DNA from: Nocardioides cavernae
GTDB lineage: Bacteria; Actinomycetota; Actinomycetes; Propionibacteriales; Nocardioidaceae
Reading direction: 5' to 3'
DNA length: 64,000 nt
Assembly (NCBI RefSeq): GCF_016907475.1
Contig: NZ_JAFBCA010000001.1
Coordinates: 4,588,001 to 4,652,000 of the forward strand
Below the pieces are notes generated by a model. That model made no database searches, was not told the origin of the DNA, and was given only the letters and a program-made list of their open reading frames with translations. Numbering within the stretch: position 1 is the stretch's first letter; the number at the start of each line of letters is the position of its first letter. Position numbers and translations under genes: made by a program. Of the stretch, positions 17,294-27,688 are shown in pieces.

Positions 17294-18511
17294 TCAGCCC
17301 TTGATCTCGGTCCAGGCCTGGGTCCAGTCCTGGTACGTCGTGCACGACACGTCCGTGCGGCCGTCCAGGCACTCCTCGATCGGGGTCGTCCAGTACTGGA
17401 TCTGCTCGGCGTAGGCCTCGTCGCCCGCGTGATAGGTCTCGCAGAACCCCTTGCTGGTCAGGTCGCACGCCTTCTCGTTGGCCGGGGCCTCACCGAACCA
17501 CTCGGCGACGGCCGCGTTGGCCTCGGGGCTGATGATGTGGTTCATCCAGCCGTACGCGCAGTTCGGGCTCTCGGTCGACGCCTGCACCATCCAGGTGTCC
17601 GACCAACCGGTCGCTCCTTCCTCCGGGAGGATCGCCTCGACGGGGGCCTTCTCGTCCTTGGCCAGGTTCGCGATCACCTGCCACGTCGTGCCGACGACGG
17701 AGTCGCCGGTCTTGAAGGACTGGATCTCCTTCAGGTAGTCCGACCAGTACTCCCCGACGTTCTCGCGCTGCTTCTTGAGCAGGTCGACGGCAGCGGCGAG
17801 CTGCTCCTCGTCGAGCGAGTAAGGGTTCTCGATGCCGAGGTCGGGCTGCGTCTCCATCAGGTAGAGGGCGGCGTCGGCGATGTAGATCGGCGAGTCGTAG
17901 GCAGTGACCTTGCCGGAGTACGACGACGCGTCGTCGAAGACCGCGCTCCAGCTCGTCGGCGCGGGGGTGACGACGTCGGTGTTGTACATCAGGAGGTTGG
18001 CGCCGTAGCCGTGCGGGACGCCGTACATCTGGCCGCCGACGGAGTTCCAATCACGATCCTTCAGGAACGGCCAGACGTCGGCGTAGTTCGGGATGAGGTC
18101 GGTGTTGACCGGGGCCACGTCACCGCCGGCGATGAGTCGCAGGGACGCGTCGCCCGAGGCGGACACCACGTCGTACTGACCCGACTTCATCAGGTTCACC
18201 GCCTCGTCGGAGGTGCCGAAGTACTTGACGTCGACCTGGCAGCCCGTCTCCTCCTCGAAGGGGGTCACCCAGTCGACGGACTTGTCCGTGGAGCCGTCCT
18301 CCGCGTAGCCGGGCCAGGCCAGCACGCTGAGGCTGTCCTCGTAGTCACCGACCTGGTCGGCCATCGGGACGTCGGGGGCGGTGAAGCCCCCCTGTGCCTC
18401 GGTCCCGGTGGCGCCGCCGTCGTCCTCGTCGTCGCCGGAGGACGTGCCGCAGCCGGTGAGCGCGAGCGCGAACGCCGCGACCGCCGCGGCGAGCCTGGTG
18501 GTCTGCTTCAT
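17294..18511 (-). CDS. potD: Spermidine/putrescine-type substrate-binding lipoprotein
   Basis: 405 aa. A signal peptide ends in lipobox LTGC, followed by an acidic Gly/Ser linker. The mature part shows the PotD/bacterial solute-binding fold: LSVLAWPGYAE, FEEETGCQVDVKYFGTSDEA, YDVVSASGDASLRLIAGGDV, VPHGYGANLLMYNTDVV. It captures the substrate outside the membrane for the PotB/PotC permease. It overlaps potA by 4 bases (ATGA). Polyamine specificity is inferred from family and operon. Confidence 0.87.
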   Translation of the reverse strand: MKQTTRLAAAVAAFALALTGCGTSSGDDEDDGGATGTEAQGGFTAPDVPMADQVGDYEDSLSVLAWPGYAEDGSTDKSVDWVTPFEEETGCQVDVKYFGTSDEAVNLMKSGQYDVVSASGDASLRLIAGGDVAPVNTDLIPNYADVWPFLKDRDWNSVGGQMYGVPHGYGANLLMYNTDVVTPAPTSWSAVFDDASSYSGKVTAYDSPIYIADAALYLMETQPDLGIENPYSLDEEQLAAAVDLLKKQRENVGEYWSDYLKEIQSFKTGDSVVGTTWQVIANLAKDEKAPVEAILPEEGATGWSDTWMVQASTESPNCAYGWMNHIISPEANAAVAEWFGEAPANEKACDLTSKGFCETYHAGDEAYAEQIQYWTTPIEECLDGRTDVSCTTYQDWTQAWTEIKG

Positions 18512-19569
18512 GACTTCTCCTTCTTCTCAGGCTGGCGCGCCTGCTCTGTGTGGCCCGAGAGGTCGATGACGTGCTCTTCGGCCCAGCCGACGGTGACCTG
18601 CTGGCCCCGGCGGCTCATCGCCTGGTCCGTGCTGTCCCGGAGGTTCTGCTCCAGCACCGTGAGGGTCGGGCCGGCGTCGAGCTCGACGAGGTAGTGGTTG
18701 ACCGAGCCGAGGTAGACGACGTCGGCCACGGTTCCTCTGGCGGTCGTGTAGCCGGACTCGACGTCGGAGTCGAGGTGGATCTTCTCGGGGCGGATGCTGA
18801 ACGTGCCCTCCCGTCCGAGCACGGCCGGCGCTGCCTCGCCGGTGAGCAGGTTGGAGGTGCCCACGAAGCCCGCCACGAAGGCGGTGCTGGGGTTCTCGTA
18901 GAGCTCCGCGGGGCTCGCGACCTGCTCGATGCGACCGTCGCTGAAGACGGCGATCCGGTCGCTCATCGTCAGCGCCTCCTCCTGGTCGTGCGTCACGAAC
19001 ACGAAGGTGATGCCGACCTCTCGCTGCAGCTGCTTGAGCTCGAGCTGCATCGCCCGGCGGAGCTTGAGGTCCAGGGCGCCGAGCGGCTCGTCCAGCAGCA
19101 GCACCTTGGGCCGGTTGACCAGCGCCCTCGCGAGCGCCACGCGCTGGCGCTGGCCTCCGGAGAGCTGGGTCGGTCGGCGCCGGGCGAGCTGCCCCAGCTG
19201 CACGGACTCGAGTGCCGCCATGGCGCGGTCCCGACGCTGCGACGCGGGCACCTTCTTCACCCTCAGGCCGTACTCGACGTTGTCGAGGACGTCCATGTGG
19301 GGGAACAGGGCGTAGTCCTGGAACACCGTGTTGACGTCACGGGCGAACGGCGGACGCGCGGTGACGTCGTCGCCGTCGAGCATCACCCTCCCGGCACTTG
19401 GCTGCTCGAAGCCGGCGATCATCCGCAGCACGGTGGTCTTGCCGGAGCCGCTCGGCCCGAGCATGGAGAAGAACTCGCCGTTCTCGATGCGCAGGTCGAG
19501 GTCGTCCACGGCCGTGACGCTGCCGAAGGACTTGGTGAGGCCGACAAGCTCGACGGCCGGAGTGCTCAT
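18508..19569 (-). CDS. potA: ABC transporter ATP-binding protein, PotA-like
   Basis: 353 aa. Walker A GPSGSGKTT, signature LSGGQRQRVALARAL, Walker B VLLLDEPLGALD and switch His FVTHDQEEAL are all present. A C-terminal TOBE-like domain covers about residues 240-340. It energises uptake through the PotB/PotC pair. It leads the four-gene operon and has GGGAGGAGG 5 bases before the ATG. The spaced D-loop and TOBE region are typical of spermidine/putrescine importers. Confidence 0.9.
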   Translation of the reverse strand: MSTPAVELVGLTKSFGSVTAVDDLDLRIENGEFFSMLGPSGSGKTTVLRMIAGFEQPSAGRVMLDGDDVTARPPFARDVNTVFQDYALFPHMDVLDNVEYGLRVKKVPASQRRDRAMAALESVQLGQLARRRPTQLSGGQRQRVALARALVNRPKVLLLDEPLGALDLKLRRAMQLELKQLQREVGITFVFVTHDQEEALTMSDRIAVFSDGRIEQVASPAELYENPSTAFVAGFVGTSNLLTGEAAPAVLGREGTFSIRPEKIHLDSDVESGYTTARGTVADVVYLGSVNHYLVELDAGPTLTVLEQNLRDSTDQAMSRRGQQVTVGWAEEHVIDLSGHTEQARQPEKKEKS

Positions 19570-19616
19570 GCAGCCTCCTCCCCACGCTCGGGGCGACGGA
19601 ATGCGTTGCGAAACTC

Positions 19617-19622
19617 AGAGTA
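19617..19622 (-). promoter_or_regulatory. Candidate -10 of the pot operon
   Basis: TACTCT on the minus strand, about 48 bases before the potA ATG. It would give a short leader containing GGGAGGAGG. No convincing -35 element was seen at the proper distance. Confidence 0.35.
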
Positions 19623-19726
19623 GGACTTCCGATCCCGCACTGAACATCATCAACCGGTCACGATTCGGCGCAGGAAAACGAGGCCGGTGGTCCATACCAG
19701 GACGCGGTCCGGCGAGCCCGGACACG

Positions 19727-19761
19727 CAGCAGGGCCCCCGCCGGAGGCGGGGGCCCTGCTG
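19727..19761 (-). terminator. groEL terminator hairpin
   Basis: A perfect 16-bp inverted repeat (arms 19727-19742 and 19746-19761, arm starts CAGCAGGGCCCCCGCC) with a 3-base loop, 36 bases past the groEL stop. There is no U-tract, as is common in high-GC actinobacteria. It separates groEL from the potA promoter region. Confidence 0.85.
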
Positions 19762-19796
19762 GTGGTGCTGGTGGAGCGGCGGTTCCGATCAGACGA

Positions 19797-21581
<1,785 letters not shown>

Positions 21582-21584
21582 TCA

Positions 21585-21613
21585 TGTTTAGCACTCGCAC
21601 CCCGAGAGTGCAA
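21585..21613 (-). promoter_or_regulatory. groEL promoter
   Basis: -35 TTGCAC and -10 TAAACA with 17-base spacing, overlapped by CIRCE operator 2. Predicted transcription would start near 21578, giving a leader of about 150 bases. Confidence 0.6.
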
Positions 21614-21614
21614 A
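21588..21614. promoter_or_regulatory. CIRCE operator 2 (HrcA site) overlapping the groEL promoter
   Basis: TTAGCACTC, a 9-base spacer, then GAGTGCAAA; 17 of 18 arm positions match consensus. On the minus strand this interval contains TTGCAC (21608-21613) and TAAACA (21585-21590) separated by 17 bases, a plausible sigma-70-type promoter lying inside the operator. Confidence 0.92.
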
Positions 21615-21675
21615 CGTCAGCGGGCGCCAGAACGGCGCGCGCCCCGCGGGGCACGCGCCGTTCCAGCCCCATGGC

Positions 21676-23145
21676 CTACGGCATCTCGATGAGCTTGATG
21701 CTCTCTGTCACCGCGTTGATCGCGGTGGCGAAGATCGGACCGAGCTCCGACCCGCTTGCAGCGCAGTAGTAGTAGTCGCCGTCCTTGTTCTCCGCGGTCC
21801 GCTCCGCGGTGGTGGAGCAGTCGCTCTCCGCCTTGCTCGGGGCGCCACCGGGACCGGGCGACGCCGCGGCCGCCAGGTAGTCCCGCACCCACGGGGAGCG
21901 CGGCGTGCGGGTGCCCGGCTTCTCGCACGAGGCCGACCTGGCGTCCCCGAAGCCGATGACCAGCACCATGACACCCCGCTCCTTGGCCTGTCTGGCCACG
22001 TCCGTCAGGTTCTCGCAGCCCTTCTTCCCCTTGCCGTTGCCGTAGGTGTTGCGGCCGGCACCCAGGTCGCCGGCGCTGGTCATCGACGTGCTCCCCTCCT
22101 CGAGCAGCTCGTCGGGCTGACCGTCTGTCTCGAAGATCAGCACCCTCTTCGGCGTGCCGGGGCGTTTCGGCAGCGAGGCGAGGTTGTTGGGGTCCAGGCC
22201 CAGCAGGTAGCGCGCGGCACCCTTGAAGGCGGAGGCGAGGTGGGTGCCGTAGCTCCCCGTCGACAACCCCGGCACCGCGCCGTTGGGCATGCACTTCACG
22301 CCGCGCACCAGCTTGCTGCTCGAGCTGATCGGCGAGTCCCGGTTGGCCCGGTAGTCGTTGGTGAAGTCGATGGCGATCCACTTGCCGCCCTTGGCGCCGT
22401 CGGAGGACGTGGTGGCCGCCGTGGCGCAGGTCGACGTCGCCTTGCTCTTGTGCATCGCACCGAACGCGACGTAGTGGAGCGTCGGGTCCATCACGCCGAG
22501 GCTGTCGACGATCGCTGCTTGCATGTCCTCCCGGTCGTCGTCGGCCATGCTGGTGGTGCGGTCAGCCATGAAGACGACGTCCATCGGGTTCGGCAGGGTC
22601 TCCCCACACGAGCCCCGGCACGCCGCGGACGACACCGATCCGGTCGAGCCCTTCTTCCGGCCGACGACGGGCGCGAAGTCGAAGTCGACGTCCTTGGAGT
22701 CGCTGACCCGGATCGTGTTGCACCGAGCAGTGGCCGGGCACGGGATCGAGCAGATCCTGTTGTTGCACCGCACCTGGGCGGTCGAGTAGCTCCCGGGATC
22801 GCACGTCGCCGGGATCTGCCCGGCCGCCACCTGTCTGCTGGTGCCGGTGGAGGCCACGACGCAGAAGAGCTCGGTGTCGGGCGTCATGTCCGGGTCCTGG
22901 GTCTTGGCCATCGTGACGGCCCACGCCTTGGCGTTGGGTCCGCTCGCCGGGAGCTCGAAGGCCCCGGCGTGCGCGGCCGAATCGACATGGTCGTGCAGCT
23001 TCTGCCGCTCCATGGCGAGGGACGAGATGTCCACGGCGAGAGCGGCGCAGGCGAAGATGACGATCGCGAGCAGCACGACGAGGACGGCAACGGCTCCCGT
23101 CTCGTCCCTCTCCTGCCGTGCGCGCGCCGCCAGCGCGCGCCTCAC
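21676..23145 (-). CDS. TadG-like VWA-domain membrane protein
   Basis: 489 aa from GTG 23145, which overlaps the tadE-like stop as GTGA; a longer in-frame extension overlapping tadE is rejected. One N-terminal membrane segment, GAVAVLVVLLAIVIFACAAL, is followed by DISSLAMERQKLHDHVDSAA, the TadG N-terminal signature. A Cys-rich stretch (about eight cysteines) precedes a VWA domain with VVFMADRTTSM (DxTxS MIDAS) and later FETDGQ and VLVIGFGD. It is probably an exported, surface-anchored protein tied to Flp-type pili or their assembly. No TadA/B/C or Flp gene is in the window. Confidence 0.75.
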   Translation of the reverse strand: MRRALAARARQERDETGAVAVLVVLLAIVIFACAALAVDISSLAMERQKLHDHVDSAAHAGAFELPASGPNAKAWAVTMAKTQDPDMTPDTELFCVVASTGTSRQVAAGQIPATCDPGSYSTAQVRCNNRICSIPCPATARCNTIRVSDSKDVDFDFAPVVGRKKGSTGSVSSAACRGSCGETLPNPMDVVFMADRTTSMADDDREDMQAAIVDSLGVMDPTLHYVAFGAMHKSKATSTCATAATTSSDGAKGGKWIAIDFTNDYRANRDSPISSSSKLVRGVKCMPNGAVPGLSTGSYGTHLASAFKGAARYLLGLDPNNLASLPKRPGTPKRVLIFETDGQPDELLEEGSTSMTSAGDLGAGRNTYGNGKGKKGCENLTDVARQAKERGVMVLVIGFGDARSASCEKPGTRTPRSPWVRDYLAAAASPGPGGAPSKAESDCSTTAERTAENKDGDYYYCAASGSELGPIFATAINAVTESIKLIEMP

Positions 23146-23561
23146 TCGATCCTCATCTGGCTGGTCTTGGAGAGACTCAGGCTCGACGACAGGACCTTGC
23201 CCATCGGCGTCAGCCATGCGTGCTGGTAGGTCGTCGTCACGACGGCGACCCCGCCCGAGGTGTGGTTGGCGTCCCACGACCCGCAGGTGCCCCCCAGCGG
23301 CGTCTGGCACGAGACGGTGACGGTGACCTTCCCCTTCAGGTCGGAGAGCGAGTCGTTGACGACCTGGCTGACCTGGCTGCTGCTGGCGCTGAGGCTGGCC
23401 GCTCGTACACCTTCGCGAGTGGCGTTGTTGAGGACCGTGTAGCGGTTGATCGCAAACCCGAGGTCGATGATCGAGAACAGGACCGCCAGCAGGAGTGGCA
23501 CGACAAGTGCGAACTCCACAGCTGACGCCCCGCGATCCTCGCGTGGGCGTGAAAAGGGCAT
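23142..23561 (-). CDS. TadE-family pseudopilin-like protein
   Basis: 139 aa. The N-terminus DRGASAVEFALVVPLLLAVL followed by IDLGFAINRY is the TadE signature, with the Glu at position 5 after the Gly-Ala processing region seen in prepilin-like substrates. The rest is a small periplasmic domain with one pair of cysteines. ATG 23561 has GGGAGG 8 bases upstream. It is coupled by a 4-base overlap to the TadG-like gene. Role: minor pseudopilin or assembly factor for Flp/Tad pili (family knowledge). Confidence 0.83.
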   Translation of the reverse strand: MPFSRPREDRGASAVEFALVVPLLLAVLFSIIDLGFAINRYTVLNNATREGVRAASLSASSSQVSQVVNDSLSDLKGKVTVTVSCQTPLGGTCGSWDANHTSGGVAVVTTTYQHAWLTPMGKVLSSSLSLSKTSQMRIE

Positions 23562-23622
23562 GACTATTTCCTCCCGCAGGTGCGACGCGTGAGATCGCTC
23601 CCGGCGCCGCGAAGGTTGTGAC

Positions 23623-23650
23623 GGTGATCCGGCACGGATGACGGATCACC
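23623..23650. repeat. Inverted repeat upstream of the tadE-like gene
   Basis: Perfect 9-bp arms GGTGATCCG and CGGATCACC with a 10-base loop, 62 bases before the tadE-like start. It could be an operator or a leader hairpin. Confidence 0.6.
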
Positions 23651-23743
23651 GGCCCTGCCCGCACCCCCCAGCGCAGGCAAGACAAGGGCAACCTAACTTG
23701 AGGGGGGCAGGTCCCACCCCCCGGACCGAGATTTGTTTGCCGA

Positions 23744-23757
23744 CCTGTCTAGACAGG
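23744..23757. repeat. Perfect 14-bp palindrome CCTGTCTAGACAGG
   Basis: It lies 5 bases after the stop of the ATP-grasp gene and about 183 bases upstream of the tadE-like start. It has no loop, so it is a better candidate for a dimeric protein-binding site than for a terminator. Confidence 0.6.
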
Positions 23758-23761
23758 CCTG

Positions 23762-24628
23762 TCAGCTCCTGCCGACGGCCCTCGCGGCGAGCAGGTCGGC
23801 GAAAGGTTCCGCGTTGGCTGGCGACACGTCGAGGTAGAGGCCCGGCTCGATCAGCTCGAGCTCGCTCACCACCCACTCGCCGCCCCAGCGCAGCAGGTCG
23901 ACGCGGAGATAGTCCATCGGCCGGCCGAAGCGCTCGGCCATCGCGTCGTACGCGCTCATCACCAGGTCGCCGACGTCACCGGTCTCGACGGCGCGCACCC
24001 GGCCGCCGAACTCCTCGTTGACGCGTACGTCGCCCTCGCCGGGCAGCTTGTCGAAGCGCTGGCCGAGCCGCCCGTCGAGGACGTAGACCGACGCCTCGCC
24101 GTGCGTGCGGATCGACTCGACGAGCGGCTGGACGACCCACGGCCCGTCGACCTCGGGGTAGTCGGCGTGGCTGCGGACGGGTCGACCCAGGCGGGGGTCG
24201 TCGGGGTCGGTGACCACGAGGAGCCCCGCTCCCCCGGCGCCGACGCGGGGCTTGACGACCGCGGTGCCGAAGTGGCGCACCGCGTCGGCCAGGCCGGCAC
24301 GGTCGTCGGCGAGCAGCGTCGGCACCGCCGGCAGGTCGCCGAGCTCGGTGAGGTAGCGCTTGTCATGGTTCCAGGCGAAGACGTCGGCGCCGTTGAGCAG
24401 GCGGGCCTGGTCGAGCGACCTCGCCCACGAGAGGAACTCCCCGTGGCGGGTGACGTAGTCCCAGGTGGACCGCACCGCGACGAGGTCGGAAGCAGACCAG
24501 TCGACGGACGGGTCGTCCCAGCGGGCCCAGGCGAAATCGGTGCCGCGGGCGAGGAGGACGGCGTCGAGGGCGCCCGCGCCGGGCTCCCCCTGCGGCAGGT
24601 CACCGCTGGTGGCGAGCAGGACGCTCAT
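23762..24628 (-). CDS. ATP-grasp domain protein
   Basis: 288 aa from ATG 24628, overlapping the methyltransferase stop as ATGA. The sequence reads like a RimK/cycloserine-ligase-type ATP-grasp enzyme. It has an N-terminal segment with AVRSTWDY, the nucleotide-binding VVKPRVGAGGAGL, QPLVESIRTHGEASVYVLDG, and a metal-site motif YLRVDLLRWGGEWVVSELELIEPG. Such enzymes join a carboxylate to an amine or thiol through an acyl-phosphate. The substrate is unknown. Pairing with a methyltransferase suggests a small modification pathway. Confidence 0.78.
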   Translation of the reverse strand: MSVLLATSGDLPQGEPGAGALDAVLLARGTDFAWARWDDPSVDWSASDLVAVRSTWDYVTRHGEFLSWARSLDQARLLNGADVFAWNHDKRYLTELGDLPAVPTLLADDRAGLADAVRHFGTAVVKPRVGAGGAGLLVVTDPDDPRLGRPVRSHADYPEVDGPWVVQPLVESIRTHGEASVYVLDGRLGQRFDKLPGEGDVRVNEEFGGRVRAVETGDVGDLVMSAYDAMAERFGRPMDYLRVDLLRWGGEWVVSELELIEPGLYLDVSPANAEPFADLLAARAVGRS

Positions 24629-25482
24629 GCGTCGTCGGAGCCGTCGGAGTCGTCGGGCAGCTCGGAGGCGCCGTAGAGCTCGTGCGCGACGTTGTCGCGG
24701 TTGGTGCCCTCCCGGTTGTCGCCCTTCTCGATGATGACGAGGTTGTGGTAGCAGTGCACGGCCCGCACCCACTGGTCGGTGTAGGTCGGCTCGTAGCCCT
24801 CGAGGAGGAACTCCTCGTGGTTGAGGCCGTCGACGAGGTCCTTGACCAGGTCCATCGACGTGCCCGGGGCGCGCGGGTCGAGCTGCCCGCCCCACGCCGG
24901 CCAGTAGGACGTCTGGGTGTCCTCGATGCAGTAGATGCCACCGTCGGGCAGCAGGGGGAACAGGATCCGGAAGGACTCGCGCACGTGGGCCGGGATGTGG
25001 CTGCCGTCGTCGATGACCACCAGCGGCGCACCCTGCTCGTCGATGATGCGCTCGAGGACCTCAGGGTCGGTCTGGTCACCGAGGTAGGTGTGGATGTGGC
25101 CCCGCGTGAGCCACGACTTGTCCTCGATGTCGAGCCCGACGATGCGCGCCTTGGGGAAGAACCAGCGCCACATCTTCATCGAGGCGCCGCTCTTGCGACG
25201 CTTCTTGTAGCCGCCGATCCCGAGCTCGAGCAGCGTGAAGGACTCCCCGCGCAGGTGCTGGAGGTGGCGCTCGTAGTGGGGGGTGTACTTGTGGACGCCC
25301 CACTTGTCGGTGCGGAACTCGATGGCCAGCTCGGTCAGGTTGCTGGCCAGCAACCGACGGCGGCGCTCAGCCTTCGGGTCGAGCGGCTCGGGCTCGGCCG
25401 GCACGGGCGATGCCTGCATCCGGCCGGCCTTCTTGGCAGCCTTCTTGACGGCCTGGCCGGCTCGTCGAGCAGTGGTGCGCAC
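24625..25482 (-). CDS. Class I SAM methyltransferase, MycE/TylE-like
   Basis: 285 aa. The SAM-binding motif LLELGIGGYKKRRKSGASMK and GLDIEDKSW, then VVIDDGSH, match sugar O-methyltransferases of the demethylmacrocin/mycinamicin type, and GIYCIEDTQTSYWP is also characteristic. GTG 25482 is preceded by TAGGGT with a 6-base gap (25489-25494). The first three bases of that hexamer are the TAG stop of the SGNH hydrolase gene upstream. Likely acts on a sugar hydroxyl of a glycan or secondary metabolite (inference); no biosynthetic cluster surrounds it. Confidence 0.75.
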   Translation of the reverse strand: MRTTARRAGQAVKKAAKKAGRMQASPVPAEPEPLDPKAERRRRLLASNLTELAIEFRTDKWGVHKYTPHYERHLQHLRGESFTLLELGIGGYKKRRKSGASMKMWRWFFPKARIVGLDIEDKSWLTRGHIHTYLGDQTDPEVLERIIDEQGAPLVVIDDGSHIPAHVRESFRILFPLLPDGGIYCIEDTQTSYWPAWGGQLDPRAPGTSMDLVKDLVDGLNHEEFLLEGYEPTYTDQWVRAVHCYHNLVIIEKGDNREGTNRDNVAHELYGASELPDDSDGSDDA

Positions 25483-25491
25483 CCGGGAACC

Positions 25492-26331
25492 CTAGCCTGA
25501 CCCACCCACGTCGGGTGCGTGGTGCCCGAACGGCACGTCGGCCACCACGCCGAGGGCCGCGAGCACCGACGGGAGCATCGCCTTCGCCGTGCGCTTGTAG
25601 CCGTGCGCGCTCGGGTGGAAGCGGTCGAGGCTGAACATCTCCTCGGGGTTGGTGATGAAGAACGGGCCCACCACGTGTGCCAGCGAGACCACCCGCGCAC
25701 CGCGCGCCAGCGCCGCCTCCCGCTGGGCCTCCGCCAGCTGCCGCGAGGCACGCGAGCCGAGCGCGCGCAGGGGTTGCGGCACCGGGCGGAGCGCACCGAG
25801 GTCCGGGCAGGTGCCGACGACGACCTCCGCCCCGCGGGCCCGCAGGTCCTCGACAGCCTCGGCCAGGTGGCGTACGGACTCGGCGACCGGCACCCGGTGG
25901 GTGACGTCGTTGCCGCCGACCACGATGACGGCCACGTCCGGGCGATATCCACGAGGCAGGGAGGCGAGCTGGGAGGCGAGCATGCTGCTCTCCGAGCCGA
26001 CCACCGCCGCCGTCCTGAGCCGCACCGAGCGGCCGGCGCTGGAGGCGATGCCGCGCGCCAGTCGGCTGCCGAGGGTGTCCTTGGCCCGGTCCGCGCCCAG
26101 GCCGGCGGCGATCGAGTCGCCGAGCACCAACAGGTCCACCGGCTCGCCGTGCTTCTTCTTGTAGTGGCGGTCAGCGTCCGGCGCCCGCTCCCCCAACGGC
26201 TTGCCGATCGCGCGCCGGGCCTGCGCCGCCTGTCGGTGCAACAGCTCGCGCGCGCCGTACGCCGTCCCTCCCGCCACGCCGCCGAGGACGGCCAGCGCGA
26301 CGCCGGCCCGGGTCAGGTGTCTGCTCCCCAC
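25492..26331 (-). CDS. SGNH/GDSL-type hydrolase
   Basis: About 279 aa. Block I is LLVLGDSIAAGLG with the nucleophilic Ser, block III is VVVGGNDVTHR, and block V is SLDRFHPSAHGY with the Asp-x-x-His pair, so the catalytic triad is intact. A hydrophobic N-terminal segment (AGVALAVLGGVAGGTAYGA) suggests membrane anchoring or export. The start is uncertain: GTG 26331 gives a compact signal anchor, while ATG 26379 or ATG 26406 would add 16-25 residues. Probably an esterase/lipase of unknown substrate. Confidence 0.8.
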   Translation of the reverse strand: MGSRHLTRAGVALAVLGGVAGGTAYGARELLHRQAAQARRAIGKPLGERAPDADRHYKKKHGEPVDLLVLGDSIAAGLGADRAKDTLGSRLARGIASSAGRSVRLRTAAVVGSESSMLASQLASLPRGYRPDVAVIVVGGNDVTHRVPVAESVRHLAEAVEDLRARGAEVVVGTCPDLGALRPVPQPLRALGSRASRQLAEAQREAALARGARVVSLAHVVGPFFITNPEEMFSLDRFHPSAHGYKRTAKAMLPSVLAALGVVADVPFGHHAPDVGGSG

Positions 26332-26455
26332 GCCCCCTGTGAACCAGACCCACCTGAACACCTGCGCAACCCCGGGCATCCCGCCACCGAACGGCACCCC
26401 ACACATGGGTCGATGTACTCAGGACAACGAGGCCGCGCCGGGCCACGGTGGAGGC

Positions 26456-27688
26456 ATGACCGACACCTCGTCACCGGCACCCGCGCTCGCGACCCGCCCG
26501 GTCGCCCCGCACCAGCTCGCCTGGCTGCGCCACGAGCTCGCCGACTGGACCTCGGAGGGCATCATCGGCGAGGAGCAGGCCGCACGCATCTCGGCGCGCT
26601 ACCACTCCGAGCACCACGCCCGCGTCAGCGTGGGCCGCGTCCTGCTCTACCTCGGCGGCGGCTTCGTCGGCGTCGGGCTGATCTGGCTGGTCGCCGCCAA
26701 CCTCGATGAGCTCTCGCCCCTGACGCGCTTCGCGGCAGTGGCAGCCCTGTGGCTGGCCTTCCTCGTGGGCGGTGAGGCGCTCGCGGCGCGCCACGCCTCG
26801 CCGCCGCTGGTCGGCGCCGCACGACTCCTCGCCGCGCTCGGTGCCGGCGCCGTCATCTTCCAGGCGGCCCAGTCGCTGCAGGTCCCGGCGTACGAGCCCC
26901 GACTCATCGGCCTCTGGGCCGTCGGCGCGTTCATCCACGCCTACCTGACGCGGGCGCACATGCCCTTCCTCGTCGGTGTCGTCACGGGCGTCACCTGGTG
27001 GTTCATGCAGCCCCTGTGGGACGCCCAGGACGGGACCACGGTGGTTGTGCTGCTCGGCGCCGGCGGCGTCCTCGCCGCCGCCCTCGCGGTCCTGCACGAC
27101 GGGTGGATCGACGGGTTCGCCTGGACCTGGCGCACCGTCGCCGGCGGCATGGCACTGGCGGCGCTCTTCGTCGCCGCGATCCCCGACGCGGGAAGCGACG
27201 GCCTGACGTGGTCGACCTGGCTCGTGGTCGCAGTGGCGGTCGCGGCAGCGGCGACGGTCGTTGCCGTCGTCGTCCGCCGCAGCGCAGGCATCCTTGAGCC
27301 GCTGGGCGCCATCGCCGTGCTGCTGACCGCCACGTCGCTGAGCCTGTGGTCGACCGGCACCGACACGACCGCCGTCGACGGGGCCGACTGGGCGCACGCG
27401 GCGATCTCCGTGGTCGCCTACGTGCTCCTGGCCGTCGCCCTCGTCGCGCTCGGGACCGTCCGCGACCACCAGGCCCTCACCTGGATGGCGATGGTCGGGC
27501 TGGTCGTCTTCACGACCTTCCAGAGCTTCGCCGTCTTCGCGCCGATCGTCACCGGCGCCTGGCTGTTCGTGGTACTCGGCACCGTCTTCCTCGGCACGGG
27601 CTTCCTGTTCGACCGGGCCCGCCGGGAGCTCGTGCAGGCCCTCGACCCCGCCGACACCGCCACCACCTCGAAGGGAACGGACCGATGA
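26456..27688 (+). CDS. DUF2157 membrane protein
   Basis: 410 aa. The N-terminal 45 residues contain WLRHELADWTSEGIIGEEQAARI, the DUF2157 signature, and about ten to twelve hydrophobic segments follow. ATG 26456 has GGTGGAGG directly upstream. It overlaps the next gene by ATGA, an arrangement seen repeatedly for DUF2157 with GDYXXLXY partners. Function unknown; probably an inner-membrane complex component. Confidence 0.85.
   Translation: MTDTSSPAPALATRPVAPHQLAWLRHELADWTSEGIIGEEQAARISARYHSEHHARVSVGRVLLYLGGGFVGVGLIWLVAANLDELSPLTRFAAVAALWLAFLVGGEALAARHASPPLVGAARLLAALGAGAVIFQAAQSLQVPAYEPRLIGLWAVGAFIHAYLTRAHMPFLVGVVTGVTWWFMQPLWDAQDGTTVVVLLGAGGVLAAALAVLHDGWIDGFAWTWRTVAGGMALAALFVAAIPDAGSDGLTWSTWLVVAVAVAAAATVVAVVVRRSAGILEPLGAIAVLLTATSLSLWSTGTDTTAVDGADWAHAAISVVAYVLLAVALVALGTVRDHQALTWMAMVGLVVFTTFQSFAVFAPIVTGAWLFVVLGTVFLGTGFLFDRARRELVQALDPADTATTSKGTDR

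Noticed and set aside
23146..23691. In-frame extension of the TadG-like gene
   Set aside because: It overlaps the tadE-like gene completely; GTG 23145 fits the coupled junction and the TadG N-terminus.
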